DNA of 64,000 bases from Kaistella sp. (GCA_019459085.1 JAIBEW010000003.1:171283-235282), one strand, 5' to 3'; shown: positions 10,401 through 18,616, counted from the stretch's first letter. The notes: generated from the sequence alone by a model not told the origin. Made by a program: numbers and translations.

Positions 10401-10789
10401 GAATAAAAGATTTAACACCAGTTGCAATCATATGGGGATATAACAAAACCCAACCAATTGCTAAAATAGAAGGTGCAACGTATTTACAAGTGCAAAGTTT
10501 GATTACTGATATTGTGAATGCTTCCAATACAGATGCTGCCGCCGCACCCAATAATGATGAAACATTGTTTTTAAACCTTCTGGACAGTTTCAAAAAGAAC
10601 CCAGGGCTGTCTGGATTCAAGATCACCACCTACACCTACGATCCATTGATTGGCGTTAGGAGCATCACCCCACCTTCAGGAATACGGGAAGTGTATATCT
10701 ATGACTCGGCTAACAGGCTGAAGGAAATTCGTGAACAGAGCCAGACCGGCAATATCTTGAAGGAATTCAAATACAACTACAAACCATAA
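7427..10789 (+). CDS. Large secreted RHS/YD-repeat-type protein, first half of a split RHS system
   Basis: The protein has 1120 residues with a signal peptide (MKIRNFFLLILSFVYCLSHAQ). The N-terminus (GTFGEIPVGLVNGTPNITIP near residues 47-66, then SGVRVDDMEGYVGLSW) is of the SpvB-like kind seen before YD repeats in Bacteroidota. The last 60 residues contain a recognisable YD unit (GVRSITPPSGIREVYIYDS, then ANRLKEIREQ). It ends 5 bp before the next gene, which continues with YD repeats, so the two chains probably form one shell. Codon use in the middle is more AT-rich than in the preceding gene. No catalytic motif was seen. Confidence 0.8.
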   Translation: MKIRNFFLLILSFVYCLSHAQSAINYENEKISKIISPPSPEAYKLGTFGEIPVGLVNGTPNITIPLTMIAMDEIEIPFVLNYSSSGVRVDDMEGYVGLSWQLVGAGVITRTVKDMPDEDGDYHFSDINISEGVSTNTIAAFAYLDHIQEPATDSEPDIYNFQFLGKSGKFIFDSDQNIVLLDKSDLKITRKSEVGIGYYFEIVDLGGTIFEFKEQETSLALKSDPGSLVTTKTSAWFLSKINNPKTQKEINLTYEPNEYTYTAYKSQSLKFDSNTNLIGFDFVQSQFQNYPPFLSPETNIRIHIKSRALKEITGENIGKITFNYLQDNNSSSKRLTNLVLEDTSGNIIDNLTFQYTHTVNSRVFLSQVSNIKKQIRHLFNYIDPDSFPPRLSYAQDYYGYFNGKLTNTTLIPNVYASMYSSYIGNHYNSLAERLPNIIFNKVALLNKITYPTGGYTLLNYDGVDEKMEYYNHMVFYPDTQSFNLGNLTYEKDDEGNVTTSGIPMSYQLTESKTIYFQGHSELSPKCSASSQPLDHLSGFLKIYKDGNSVASKKFIANTEVFSILLPAGNYTFSIENVFLPCSKIFVNVGDQPLIPAHYELQHVGNMVTTATGSRLKSLINYDSNDSSLGSTFYNYSGFQNFYPYDFKSFSATLYYVNQNPFVNTFMHINANDQKSFVSTAQDFLYDQVDVSYGGSNFEKGGETHFFDLIPEPPNKVINGFQNYDFKMYSYVSRDNAKESKVEYFDKNMNKLKTVEYFYGERSNNNKTYYGIMGYEIFARVAAADQGDPGYSNLDPIYALPASTLYSCAGPQSPLLACSTMPAGTQIGTLLPLYNVQISQYSIGSFNKFLRSQITTDYFNGNPMQKTTEYFYNNPSHFQITDQRITFPDTSKQETHYNYAAEIGNQYLVGKNMVGIPLETIVVKKKDSADVNGKIISQTKIEYPTSQTEANNKTSGLPLPFEVLSKDLQTNSLSKEIAYTKYDATNGNIQEYRIKDLTPVAIIWGYNKTQPIAKIEGATYLQVQSLITDIVNASNTDAAAAPNNDETLFLNLLDSFKKNPGLSGFKITTYTYDPLIGVRSITPPSGIREVYIYDSANRLKEIREQSQTGNILKEFKYNYKP

Positions 10790-10794
10790 TCATT

Positions 10795-13700
10795 ATGAAA
10801 AGATTTATATACTTATTTGGTTTGCTGTTGGTATCAGGAATGGCTGCTGCACAAACCGATACTGTAAATTATATCCAGAGCAGGATCTTGCTGGAGCCTG
10901 TCACGGACTCCACCTTGCTATCTTCAGCCAAACAAATCCGCACAGTGCAGTACTTTGACGGTTTGGGAAGGCCACAACAGGTGGTGAATGTAAAGGCTTC
11001 ACCCGCGCAGAAAGATGTGGTAACCCCTATTGAATATGACCTGTTTGGACGGCAGGTAAAGGATTATCTTCCTGTCCCGCAGTCCGGGACGCAGAATGGT
11101 GCGATTTATACCGCCCCACTGAGCAATGCTTCTTCTGTGTATGGTGCAGAGAAGATCTATGCGGAGAAACTTCTGGAGAGCTCTCCTTTGGACAGGATAC
11201 TGCAGCAGAAACAGGTGGGAAATGACTGGGACAACCATCCGGTCCAGTTCGGTTACAATTCCAATAATGCAGCGGAAGTAAAGAAATACATGGCAAGCTT
11301 TAATTATACCACCTTTGAAGCAACCATTAACCTGTCAGGAACTTTCGGCGACAACCAGCTGTACAAAAACACTGTAACCGATGAAGACGGCAATATAAGC
11401 ATTGAATTCAAAAACGGACAAGGCCAGACGTTACTGGTAAGAAAACACGACGGCTCCCAGAATGTCGATACCTATTATGTCTATAATGAATATGACCAGT
11501 TGGCTTTCGTTATTACCCCTTTGGCAAGCGTCGCTCCAGCTTTAGACCAGACCACTTTGGACAATTTATGTTACCAGTACAAATACGACGGCCGCAACCG
11601 CCTTGTAGAAAAAAAACTGCCTGGGAAAGGTTGGGAATGGATGGTGTATGATCAACAGGACCGTCTGGTCGCAACAAAAGATGCCCAGAATCAGTGGTTA
11701 TTTACCAAATACGACCAATTCGGAAGGGTGGTGTATACCGGTTTGGCAGATTTAGGAACCAGCAGGCAAACGGTACAGCAATCATTTGATAATTTACAGG
11801 GAGCCGCAGCTTCAAATAATGAAGCACGGCACAGTGCAGGTTTCTATAGTGGTAACATGCTGATTTATTACAGTAATGTTTCCTACCCAACAGGTTTTTC
11901 AAAGGTGCTGTCGGTAAACTATTATGACACTTATCCTGCAGGTACACCCACAATCCCTTCCACTATTCTCACGCAGGCAGTTTTGCCTCAGGATGCACAG
12001 AACAGCAACATCAGCACGAAATCTTTGCCTACCGCCATTTATGTGAAAAACATCGAAAACGACAACTGGACTAAAAGCTACACATGGTATGACACTAAAG
12101 GAAGGGCGATAGGAAGCCACACCATTAATCATTTGGGAGGATTTACGAAGACCGAATCGGAACTTGATTTTGCTGGAGCAGTGAAACAGGCGAAAACTTA
12201 TCACAAAAGGCTTAATGCAGATACCGAAAAGGTGATTTCAGAAACCTTCACTTACGATCCCCAGAACCGATTGTTGTCACACACCCATCAGATCGACAGC
12301 AACTCGGTGGAGATTCTGGCTCAAAACGAGTACAACGAACTCTCTCAGCTTAAAACTAAAAAAGTCGGGGGTAATAATGCAGCGTTGGCACTGCAGACAA
12401 TTGATTATGCGTACAACATCCGCGGCTGGATGACGGGCATCAATGATCCCAATAACTTAGGCAGCAGTGACCTGTTCGGCTATAAGATCAAATACAATAC
12501 GGTGGAAGGTCTGGAGACCCCTGACGCGGTCTTCAATCCGGGTCTTCAGGTAAAAAGCAGGTATAACGGAAATATTGCAGAAGTGGACTGGAAAACCGCG
12601 ACGCAACAAAATGAGCCCCTCAAAAGATATGGTTATGCATATGACCGGATTAACCGGTTGCTGGCAGGTTTTTACCAAAAACAGGGGAATGAATCTGCAG
12701 GGGAATATCTGGAAATCATGGGATATGACCTGAACGGGAATATAAGCAGTTTAAAAAGATCTGAAGCGGTTCCTGCCGGAGCTACAACCGCGCTGATGAT
12801 TGACAATTTAGGATATCAATACACCGGCAATCAGCTGACAACGGTAACTGAAAATCAGGTAGGCAACAGCCAGGGTTATCCCTATCTTCCGGTGCATAAC
12901 ATTATCGGTTATGACCTGAACGGGAATATGACCTCCCACCCGGATAAAGGTTTAGGCTCCATTACTTATAATTTCTTGAACCTGCCCACAGCTGTAAGTG
13001 TTGGAAGTGGAAAACAAGCCAAAACGACTGGATATATCTACAGAGCAGACGGGGTGAAAGTTTCAAAAATGTATAGCTTTGGTTTTTCTCAATCATCAAC
13101 AACGACGACAGACTATTTGGATGGATTCCAGTATATTACAAGTATATTTGATCTTAATGTTATAACGCAATTACATTTTGTACCCACTGCTGAGGGTTAT
13201 TTTGATTATCAGAACAATTTGTATATTTACAATTACCTGGACCACTTGGGGAATGTTAGGTTGAGTTATGCGGATAATGATGGTGACGGAACTGTGGTGC
13301 CTCGGGATATGACAGTTAAAAACTGTGTTGATCTGGGAGACGGGAACATCGCATGTACAAGCGTTTGGAAACCCGGTGAAATTGTTGAAAGCAATACCTA
13401 TTATCCTTTTGGATTGCAGCATGATTACACCCAGACTACAACAAACGCCTACCAGTACAAGTACAACGGCAAAGAACTCCAGGAAACAGGAATGTATGAT
13501 TACGGAGCAAGGTTCTATATGCCGGATATCGGAAGATGGGGTGTCATAGACCCAAGAATCCAATATACCCAAGAAGCTTACAGTTACGTTTGGAACAATC
13601 CAATTTCTTTTAATGACCCAACTGGAATGGAAGGCGAATTAGCATTTCCAATTCGGGATGGTGTTAAAGATGGAGAAGTATGGCATGATTCAGATGGGTT

Positions 13701-14313
13701 ATTTACTTGGGATAATAATAAAGGTCATTGGATTGATGCTAATAATGGAAGTTCTGTAATAACTCAAGTTTCCATGTTAAAAAAATCTAACGACAGTAGT
13801 AGTGATGGCGCCTATATTCCAGCAATAACTGTAGGTGCTTCAACATCAAAAGCTGGAGTAGGATTAGCTATTCTTGCCGTTGTTGGAATTATTTGGACAA
13901 TTGACCATGCAACAAAACCTTCTCATCAATGGTACACACCTCCTCCTACAACAATTGCAGATCCAGGTGCGGGAATGCGAAACCTAAATTCAGAATCTGA
14001 AGCTGATGATACCGATGTAAATGGTGTTAAAGTACCCCAAGAAGGGAAACCTGATGCAAGAACAGAACCAAAAGATTTACAAGAGCAATTAGCAATTGAG
14101 GAAGCAGAATCAGGTGAAGGAGATACTATTATGAGTGGAAAATTAAAAGATCCTAAGTATAACAATAATACAAAAATGAAGCATACTCATGATCATGGTG
14201 ATGGTACAAAGACAGAAGTTCATTATGATATAGATAATAAAACTGGTAAACGTTCAGGATTTAAAATAAAAGACGGAACTAATGCTAAAAGTAGAGGGCA
14301 TCGTTATCCATAA
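10795..14313 (+). CDS. RHS repeat-associated core protein with variable C-terminal toxin-like tip (polymorphic toxin)
   Basis: The protein has 1172 residues and a signal peptide ending SGMAAAQ. A DUF6443-type N-terminal region (VQYFDGLGRPQQVVNVKA) is followed by YD repeats. The RHS-associated core (YLDHLGNVRLSY, YPFGLQ, YKYNGKELQETGMYDYGARF) ends in NDPTGM near residues 940-945. Everything after that (bases about 13630-14313) is AT-rich and unlike the core, as expected for an exchangeable toxin tip. The tip holds a hydrophobic stretch (GVGLAILAVVGIIWTI) and ends in a His-rich basic motif (KHTHDHGDGTKTEVHYD ... KDGTNAKSRGHRYP). A nuclease-type activity is plausible but not assignable. The next gene is the likely immunity partner. 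Confidence 0.88.
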   Translation: MKRFIYLFGLLLVSGMAAAQTDTVNYIQSRILLEPVTDSTLLSSAKQIRTVQYFDGLGRPQQVVNVKASPAQKDVVTPIEYDLFGRQVKDYLPVPQSGTQNGAIYTAPLSNASSVYGAEKIYAEKLLESSPLDRILQQKQVGNDWDNHPVQFGYNSNNAAEVKKYMASFNYTTFEATINLSGTFGDNQLYKNTVTDEDGNISIEFKNGQGQTLLVRKHDGSQNVDTYYVYNEYDQLAFVITPLASVAPALDQTTLDNLCYQYKYDGRNRLVEKKLPGKGWEWMVYDQQDRLVATKDAQNQWLFTKYDQFGRVVYTGLADLGTSRQTVQQSFDNLQGAAASNNEARHSAGFYSGNMLIYYSNVSYPTGFSKVLSVNYYDTYPAGTPTIPSTILTQAVLPQDAQNSNISTKSLPTAIYVKNIENDNWTKSYTWYDTKGRAIGSHTINHLGGFTKTESELDFAGAVKQAKTYHKRLNADTEKVISETFTYDPQNRLLSHTHQIDSNSVEILAQNEYNELSQLKTKKVGGNNAALALQTIDYAYNIRGWMTGINDPNNLGSSDLFGYKIKYNTVEGLETPDAVFNPGLQVKSRYNGNIAEVDWKTATQQNEPLKRYGYAYDRINRLLAGFYQKQGNESAGEYLEIMGYDLNGNISSLKRSEAVPAGATTALMIDNLGYQYTGNQLTTVTENQVGNSQGYPYLPVHNIIGYDLNGNMTSHPDKGLGSITYNFLNLPTAVSVGSGKQAKTTGYIYRADGVKVSKMYSFGFSQSSTTTTDYLDGFQYITSIFDLNVITQLHFVPTAEGYFDYQNNLYIYNYLDHLGNVRLSYADNDGDGTVVPRDMTVKNCVDLGDGNIACTSVWKPGEIVESNTYYPFGLQHDYTQTTTNAYQYKYNGKELQETGMYDYGARFYMPDIGRWGVIDPRIQYTQEAYSYVWNNPISFNDPTGMEGELAFPIRDGVKDGEVWHDSDGLFTWDNNKGHWIDANNGSSVITQVSMLKKSNDSSSDGAYIPAITVGASTSKAGVGLAILAVVGIIWTIDHATKPSHQWYTPPPTTIADPGAGMRNLNSESEADDTDVNGVKVPQEGKPDARTEPKDLQEQLAIEEAESGEGDTIMSGKLKDPKYNNNTKMKHTHDHGDGTKTEVHYDIDNKTGKRSGFKIKDGTNAKSRGHRYP

Positions 14314-14331
14314 GAATTAAAAATATTTGAA

Positions 14332-14889
14332 ATGAGAGTTAAATATACTAAAATAGACAATCCAGAAAAAGTAAAATATAAAATAAGTTGGCAAATACCT
14401 TATGACCGTTTTCCGCTAACAATAGAAAAAGAATATACTGTTTATGCAATAGAATATACTGAGGAGGGGCGAATAAATTTTTTCATTATTGATGAAGGAG
14501 GAAATATTTATCCGCATAATTATCCTTCTGAATTTTTTATTGTTACAGATAATAGAATGTCGAAATACTGGGAAGGTTTTACGGGTAAAGAGAACTATCC
14601 TATACTTCCTTTCTTTCCAAACCTAATTACTTTTAAAGAATGGAAATGTAATAAATTCTTTGAAGAAGAAATGATGGATAATATTGGCAATGCAAATGTT
14701 ATTTTCCAAAAATATCAAAATTTAATTGATAATGAATTTCCTAATGATCAATTGGAGAATGCTGTTTCTGTTGGGGATAATTGGGTAATGTGTTTTAATT
14801 GTGATAATTCTTGGGAAATAACTAATAATAATGGTGTAATAGAATGTCCAAAATGTTATACTAAACAAAATAATCCATATTATATTTAA
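14332..14889 (+). CDS. Putative immunity protein for the RHS tip, with C-terminal zinc-ribbon motif
   Basis: This 185-residue cytoplasmic-looking protein starts 18 bp after the RHS gene on the same strand. Its low GC content matches the toxin tip, not the RHS core. No signal peptide is present. The last 35 residues contain two CxxC pairs (CFNC and CPKC, 18 residues apart), a zinc-ribbon arrangement. Position directly after a polymorphic toxin tip is the usual place for the cognate immunity gene, and this is the only basis for the call. The sequence does not resemble an immunity family I can name. Confidence 0.6.
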   Translation: MRVKYTKIDNPEKVKYKISWQIPYDRFPLTIEKEYTVYAIEYTEEGRINFFIIDEGGNIYPHNYPSEFFIVTDNRMSKYWEGFTGKENYPILPFFPNLITFKEWKCNKFFEEEMMDNIGNANVIFQKYQNLIDNEFPNDQLENAVSVGDNWVMCFNCDNSWEITNNNGVIECPKCYTKQNNPYYI

Positions 14890-14958
14890 AGCCCCCTTTC
14901 CTCTCGCACGATTGCATCGTGTGGCAGATATACGAAACCCCGCTTTTTGCAAGGTACT

Positions 14959-15023
14959 TATCAATACAAGTACAACGGCAAGGAGCTTCAAGAAACGGGG
15001 ATGTATGATTACGGAGCAAGGTT
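14959..15023 (+). pseudogene. Relic of an RHS core (YQYKYNGKELQETGMYDYGARL), orphaned
   Basis: These 65 bases match 13450-13514 of the RHS gene with 8 differences by my count. All are at third codon positions and silent, so the relic came from a diverged functional RHS gene, not from a recent copy. The frame ends two codons later (GTG TGG C..., stop at 15030). The remainder of the gap 14890-15418 holds an inverted repeat (CACGAT-TGC-ATCGTG at 14907-14921) and a palindrome at 15154-15164. I see no further gene in it. The arrangement tip/immunity/old core fragment fits displacement of an older RHS tip by a newly acquired one. Confidence 0.75.
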
Positions 15024-15418
15024 GTGTGGCTGAATCTGAGACTACATTTGAAATAAAATATAGTATTCTGATTAATTCAAAACTATTTATGCAGTTCCTT
15101 TACAACAGGCAAAGTTCTAACACTGCTATTACAAATCAATTATTTATAAAATACTGATAATCAGCAGTATGTGGTTTTATGTTTATCCTAATTACTTGAC
15201 TGTCAATTACTTGTCATTTTAACTAAAGTGTAATTAATTATAGGAATTTAAAAATTTGTCATATCAGATTGATAATAATCTATTTGTCAGAAATAGTTCA
15301 GATATAACATATAACGAGGTGATTGTTTTGGATCGCGTAATCTTTCTCCGCCCCACCGCCCTTGTCTTTTTGATAATTTTATTTTGAAATTTGAAAGTGG
15401 TTTTTTGTTACGTTCAAA

Positions 15419-15655
15419 TTATTTCAGCTGGAATTCCTTTGCTGCCACACCATCCACCATATTCTCTTTAAAATATTTCTTTTTATTTCCATCGTATAAA
15501 TACCGCTCTCCTGTCTGTGTATCAAAGATCATTTCTCCATCACTATATTGTTTTATAAAATATCTTCCGGCGTTATTACTGGACTTCCCAATTAAGATGC
15601 CCACAATCAAACATAACAACCCAACTATAAGGGCTAAGGAGTAATTTTTATTCAT
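15419..15655 (-). CDS. Small membrane-anchored hypothetical protein
   Basis: The 78-residue protein has one N-terminal membrane helix (LALIVGLLCLIVGILIG, residues about 7-23) followed by a short polar domain containing IFDTQTGERYLYDG. This phrase resembles small proteins that display a variable or label-like segment, but no family is recognised. It is followed 33 bp upstream by the divergent-origin lipoprotein gene in the same direction, so the two may be cotranscribed. Confidence 0.55.
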   Translation of the reverse strand: MNKNYSLALIVGLLCLIVGILIGKSSNNAGRYFIKQYSDGEMIFDTQTGERYLYDGNKKKYFKENMVDGVAAKEFQLK

Positions 15656-15688
15656 GTGTCTTGTTTTACTTTGAGTGAATATTAGTGA

Positions 15689-15982
15689 TTAATAAATATT
15701 TGATATGTCTTGGTAATTTCTACTCGTAGCTTCTTTAATAAGAATCTTGTACTTATTAATATCAGATCTTTGTAAACTATCTAAAAAATTAATTACTTCC
15801 TTATTTTGAACATTATCCCTTATTTCTTGGAAAATAAGCAAAGAGTCATTTTTAGTGAGCGTATTTTTTTTCTTCAGATTAATAATTTCTTTTTTTAATT
15901 TTTCATTTTCTGAACCACCACATGAAGCAATTGAAAATAGTGATATTACTGCAAATACTGTTAATAAATATTTATATTTCAT
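15689..15982 (-). CDS. Small lipoprotein, hypothetical
   Basis: The 97-residue protein has a clear lipobox (LFSIASC, Cys about residue 21) and a mature part of about 75 residues that is mostly charged helix, Lys/Glu/Asn-rich (residues about 25-60, possible coiled coil). It lies upstream of the 78-residue membrane protein on the same strand. No family is recognised. A periplasm-facing helper for another envelope protein of the island is one possibility; this is a guess from location only. Confidence 0.6.
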   Translation of the reverse strand: MKYKYLLTVFAVISLFSIASCGGSENEKLKKEIINLKKKNTLTKNDSLLIFQEIRDNVQNKEVINFLDSLQRSDINKYKILIKEATSRNYQDISNIY

Positions 15983-16087
15983 TAGTTTAGTTTTTCAAAT
16001 ATAATAATTCTTTAAATCAATATTTTTTTTAGTCATTTTAATTCACTATATTAGAGGGTACACCACTAACGGTGAGCGATTTAAAGA

Positions 16088-16495
16088 ATGGAAAATAAAA
16101 ATTTATTAAGTGAGGTTACTAGAATAACTGAATTAGTGCATAGTAGTGAAATCCTAGATGCTATCGATAAAATGACTGAGGGCTTTAAACCGATTGCTAG
16201 AGTGTGTGAAAACCACCCAATCTTAGATACGTTTCCGCATATATCTACGCAAATATCCGCAGTATTAAGTAATGTAAATTCACTTAATTTTCCTGCTATA
16301 GTTATACCCGATGTTTATACATCATTGCACCAACAATTCAAAGATAATTTGCCTACAATTTCAGGCAATATTTCACCATACTCCGGCGCTAGTATTAGCA
16401 GTTTCAATCCAGAAACGCATACTTTTGAGGTTAATGAGAAAACGGTGTACTTACTTCGAAATCAAGTGTTAAACGTTCATCTGATTGAAGATTAA
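16088..16495 (+). CDS. Hypothetical protein, 135 residues
   Basis: This soluble protein with no signal peptide begins MENKNLLSEVTRITELVH and is helical in the first half; the second half is Ser/Pro/Asn-rich and ends with a short strand-like segment (THTFEVNEKTVYLLRN). It sits about 100 bp before the P63C gene in the same direction and could be in the same transcript. AT-rich like its neighbours. No family recognised. Confidence 0.5.
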   Translation: MENKNLLSEVTRITELVHSSEILDAIDKMTEGFKPIARVCENHPILDTFPHISTQISAVLSNVNSLNFPAIVIPDVYTSLHQQFKDNLPTISGNISPYSGASISSFNPETHTFEVNEKTVYLLRNQVLNVHLIED

Positions 16496-16596
16496 AATTG
16501 TTTATCATAAGTTTTCCCGATTTTGAATAACAGCATCAAGTACATTTAATTTACTACATTTATATTTAGCAAATAAGTAACTCTTAATTTTATACT

Positions 16597-17625
16597 ATGA
16601 GCGATAGTGGCGTACTAAAAGCAACACACGAGGGAAAATTAAAGATTGGTGATATTGAATTAAATGTCGCAGTTCTTGAGAATGGAACCCGAGTAATAAC
16701 CCAGTCAGCGGTTTTTAAGGCGTTCGGAAGGACGAAAAGAGGACGTTCTAAAGACGATATTCGGGTGCTCAATAGACCCGCTTTTATTGACGCAAAGAAC
16801 CTTCAACCCTTTATTGATGGGAAGTTGGACGCAGTGCTCAATTTAATTGAATATAGGTCAAAGAACGGAATTCTTATTGAGGGGTATGACGCATCCATTT
16901 TACCGAAACTTTGCAGGGTTTATTTAGACGCTAGGGAGGACGGTAAACTAGTTACTCAGCAAATACCTCTAGCAAGAGCAAGCGAAGTACTATTAATGTC
17001 TCTTGCCAACGTGGGAATAACAGCATTAGTAGATGAAGCTACCGGTTATCAATACGAAAGAGAAAAGGACGCATTACAGGTAGTCTTGCAGGCGTATATC
17101 AATAACGAACTATTGAAGTGGCAGAAAATGTTTCCCGATGCATTTTACTATGAAATTTTTAGATTAAAGAATTGGGGTTTTACAGTATCAGGAATTAATA
17201 AAAGGCCTGGCGTTATTGGCAAATGGACAAACGAACTAATATACAAGCAACTTCCAAAGGGGATATTGGACGAATTAAAAAGTAAAACGCCTAAAAGTAC
17301 AGAAGGTAATTACACTGCGAGATTTTTTCAGAGCTTAACTCCCGATATAGGTCATCCAGCATTAACGGCGCAAATTTATAAAGTGATAGGATTAATGAAC
17401 ATCTCTAATAATTGGGATGAATTTAAAAGTCATTTTAATAAAATGGTTGATCGAACAAATGGCCAGATGGAAATAGATTTTGACTCAATAGATAAAACGA
17501 TTGAAGAAGAAACTAAAAAAGAAAAATTAAGCGACCACAATGATATTCAAACTACATTAAATTTTACCTCAAAAGCTGATGATGATATAGAAGATGATGC
17601 AGATGAAGACACAGAATTAGTATAA
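16597..17625 (+). CDS. P63C domain-containing protein
   Basis: The 342-residue protein resembles the P63C family, uncharacterised proteins found in phages and islands. The N-terminal part (HEGKLKIGDIELNVAVLENGTRVITQ) is followed by a helical region. The C-terminal part contains the typical segments FYYEIFRLKNW, WTNELIYKQLPKGILDELK and HPALTAQIYKVIGLM (residues about 185-280). An acidic tail (DDDIEDDADEDTE) closes the protein. It is followed after 54 bp by a membrane protein and then a proline-rich microprotein, probably one operon closed by the terminator at 18402. The biochemical function of P63C proteins is not known to me. Confidence 0.8.
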   Translation: MSDSGVLKATHEGKLKIGDIELNVAVLENGTRVITQSAVFKAFGRTKRGRSKDDIRVLNRPAFIDAKNLQPFIDGKLDAVLNLIEYRSKNGILIEGYDASILPKLCRVYLDAREDGKLVTQQIPLARASEVLLMSLANVGITALVDEATGYQYEREKDALQVVLQAYINNELLKWQKMFPDAFYYEIFRLKNWGFTVSGINKRPGVIGKWTNELIYKQLPKGILDELKSKTPKSTEGNYTARFFQSLTPDIGHPALTAQIYKVIGLMNISNNWDEFKSHFNKMVDRTNGQMEIDFDSIDKTIEEETKKEKLSDHNDIQTTLNFTSKADDDIEDDADEDTELV

Positions 17626-17679
17626 GTGAAATAATAACTATTAGATAAAGAGTAGGTTATATCGAAACAATCACAAATA

Positions 17680-18267
17680 ATGAACAAATTTGAATTTCTA
17701 AAAGAGTGGTATTATAAAGAAGATGACCGAAAAGATTGTCTGAACAATTCGCTAAATATTCCTATTGGAATCTTAACTGCGGTTCTTGCTGGAATATATT
17801 TTTTTTCAAATAAATATAACTATGCACAGGAGTCATTTCTACTGCGATGTTCATTTTCAATCTTTGCAATAATCACAATTATTTTTTGGCTAATTTGCAT
17901 ATATTACCTAATTAAGTCATATAATGATTTTTATACTGGCTACTCATACAAAGCGTTTCCAAATGCGAATTTTTTGCATAAAGAAGAAGAAGATTTAAAG
18001 GTATATTTAGAAACATATAAAGATGACCTTGATTCGAACATAACTTTAGATATTTTAGTTCAACAAAACGTTGAGAAAACCTTAATAGAATGTATTGACC
18101 TAAATGTTTACAACAATGATAGAAAATCCGCATATTTACATAAATCAAAAATTCATCTTTTGAATTGTATTTTATCGCTTTTCATTTTATCTGTACTGTT
18201 CACAATTAACTATATTAATCATGAAAAAGAAGAAATTTATAAAGTTCAAATCATAAAAACAAAATAA
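17680..18267 (+). CDS. Three-helix inner-membrane protein, hypothetical
   Basis: The protein has 195 residues. Two N-terminal membrane helices (IPIGILTAVLAGIYFF, residues about 28-43, and AIITIIFWLICIYYLI, about 66-81) are followed by a polar middle domain of about 75 residues. A third helix (LLNCILSLFILSVLFTI, about 157-173) lies near the C-terminus. The stop codon overlaps the ATG of the next gene (TAATG), so the two products are probably made in a fixed ratio. I recall similar pairs of such a membrane protein with a tiny Pro-rich peptide in other genomes, but without an assigned function. Confidence 0.7.
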   Translation: MNKFEFLKEWYYKEDDRKDCLNNSLNIPIGILTAVLAGIYFFSNKYNYAQESFLLRCSFSIFAIITIIFWLICIYYLIKSYNDFYTGYSYKAFPNANFLHKEEEDLKVYLETYKDDLDSNITLDILVQQNVEKTLIECIDLNVYNNDRKSAYLHKSKIHLLNCILSLFILSVLFTINYINHEKEEIYKVQIIKTK

Positions 18268-18392
18268 TGAAAGACGACCAAAGAAAACCGCCGCCACCAT
18301 CACCGCCAAGACAAGAGCCGAGAATAATCAAAGAGGACAAACAGCCTATAAGGCAAACTCCTCCGCCTCCACCAAGGCCAGCAAATCGTTAA
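18267..18392 (+). CDS. Proline-rich microprotein, 41 residues
   Basis: This short ORF begins on the last base of the preceding stop codon and is easily missed. It encodes a highly charged, Pro-rich peptide with two poly-Pro tracts (KPPPPSPPRQEP near the start and TPPPPPRP near the end) and no hydrophobic segment. The overlap start and a terminator hairpin ten bases after the stop argue that it is real. Poly-Pro tracts may slow ribosomes or bind an SH3-like or membrane partner; both are speculation. Confidence 0.65.
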   Translation: MKDDQRKPPPPSPPRQEPRIIKEDKQPIRQTPPPPPRPANR

Positions 18393-18401
18393 GAAAATAA
18401 T

Positions 18402-18437
18402 GCCGAATTTGAACTCAAACTCCAGTTCGGCCTTTTA
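18402..18437 (+). terminator. Intrinsic terminator of the P63C gene cluster
   Basis: Stem GCCGAA (18402-18407) pairs with TTCGGC (18426-18431), followed by CTTTTAT. The loop is long (18 nt) but itself contains a short TTTGA/TCAAA pairing. It lies just after the proline-rich microprotein gene. Confidence 0.65.
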
Positions 18438-18616
18438 TCATAATGCACGGCATAGAACGGGCTTTTCCGTAAGTTTTGGTTCGCGTTTATACTCTATATT
18501 GTTTTATTAAGTTTGTTTCGGTAGCAGACCTAACTCCGCTCCTCAAGCCGCACCTGACAAAAGCGCCCGATGTTAGCAGACATTGTAAAACAAAAAATAC
18601 CGTAAAGGAAACTTAA

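Noticed and set aside
12457..13572. Antisense ORFs over the RHS core (73 and 133 codons)
   Set aside because: They follow the periodic RHS coding sequence in reverse and have no independent support.
14912..15157. An 81-codon plus-strand ORF after the immunity candidate
   Set aside because: It reads the RHS relic in a wrong frame; the meaningful frame is the interrupted RHS core.
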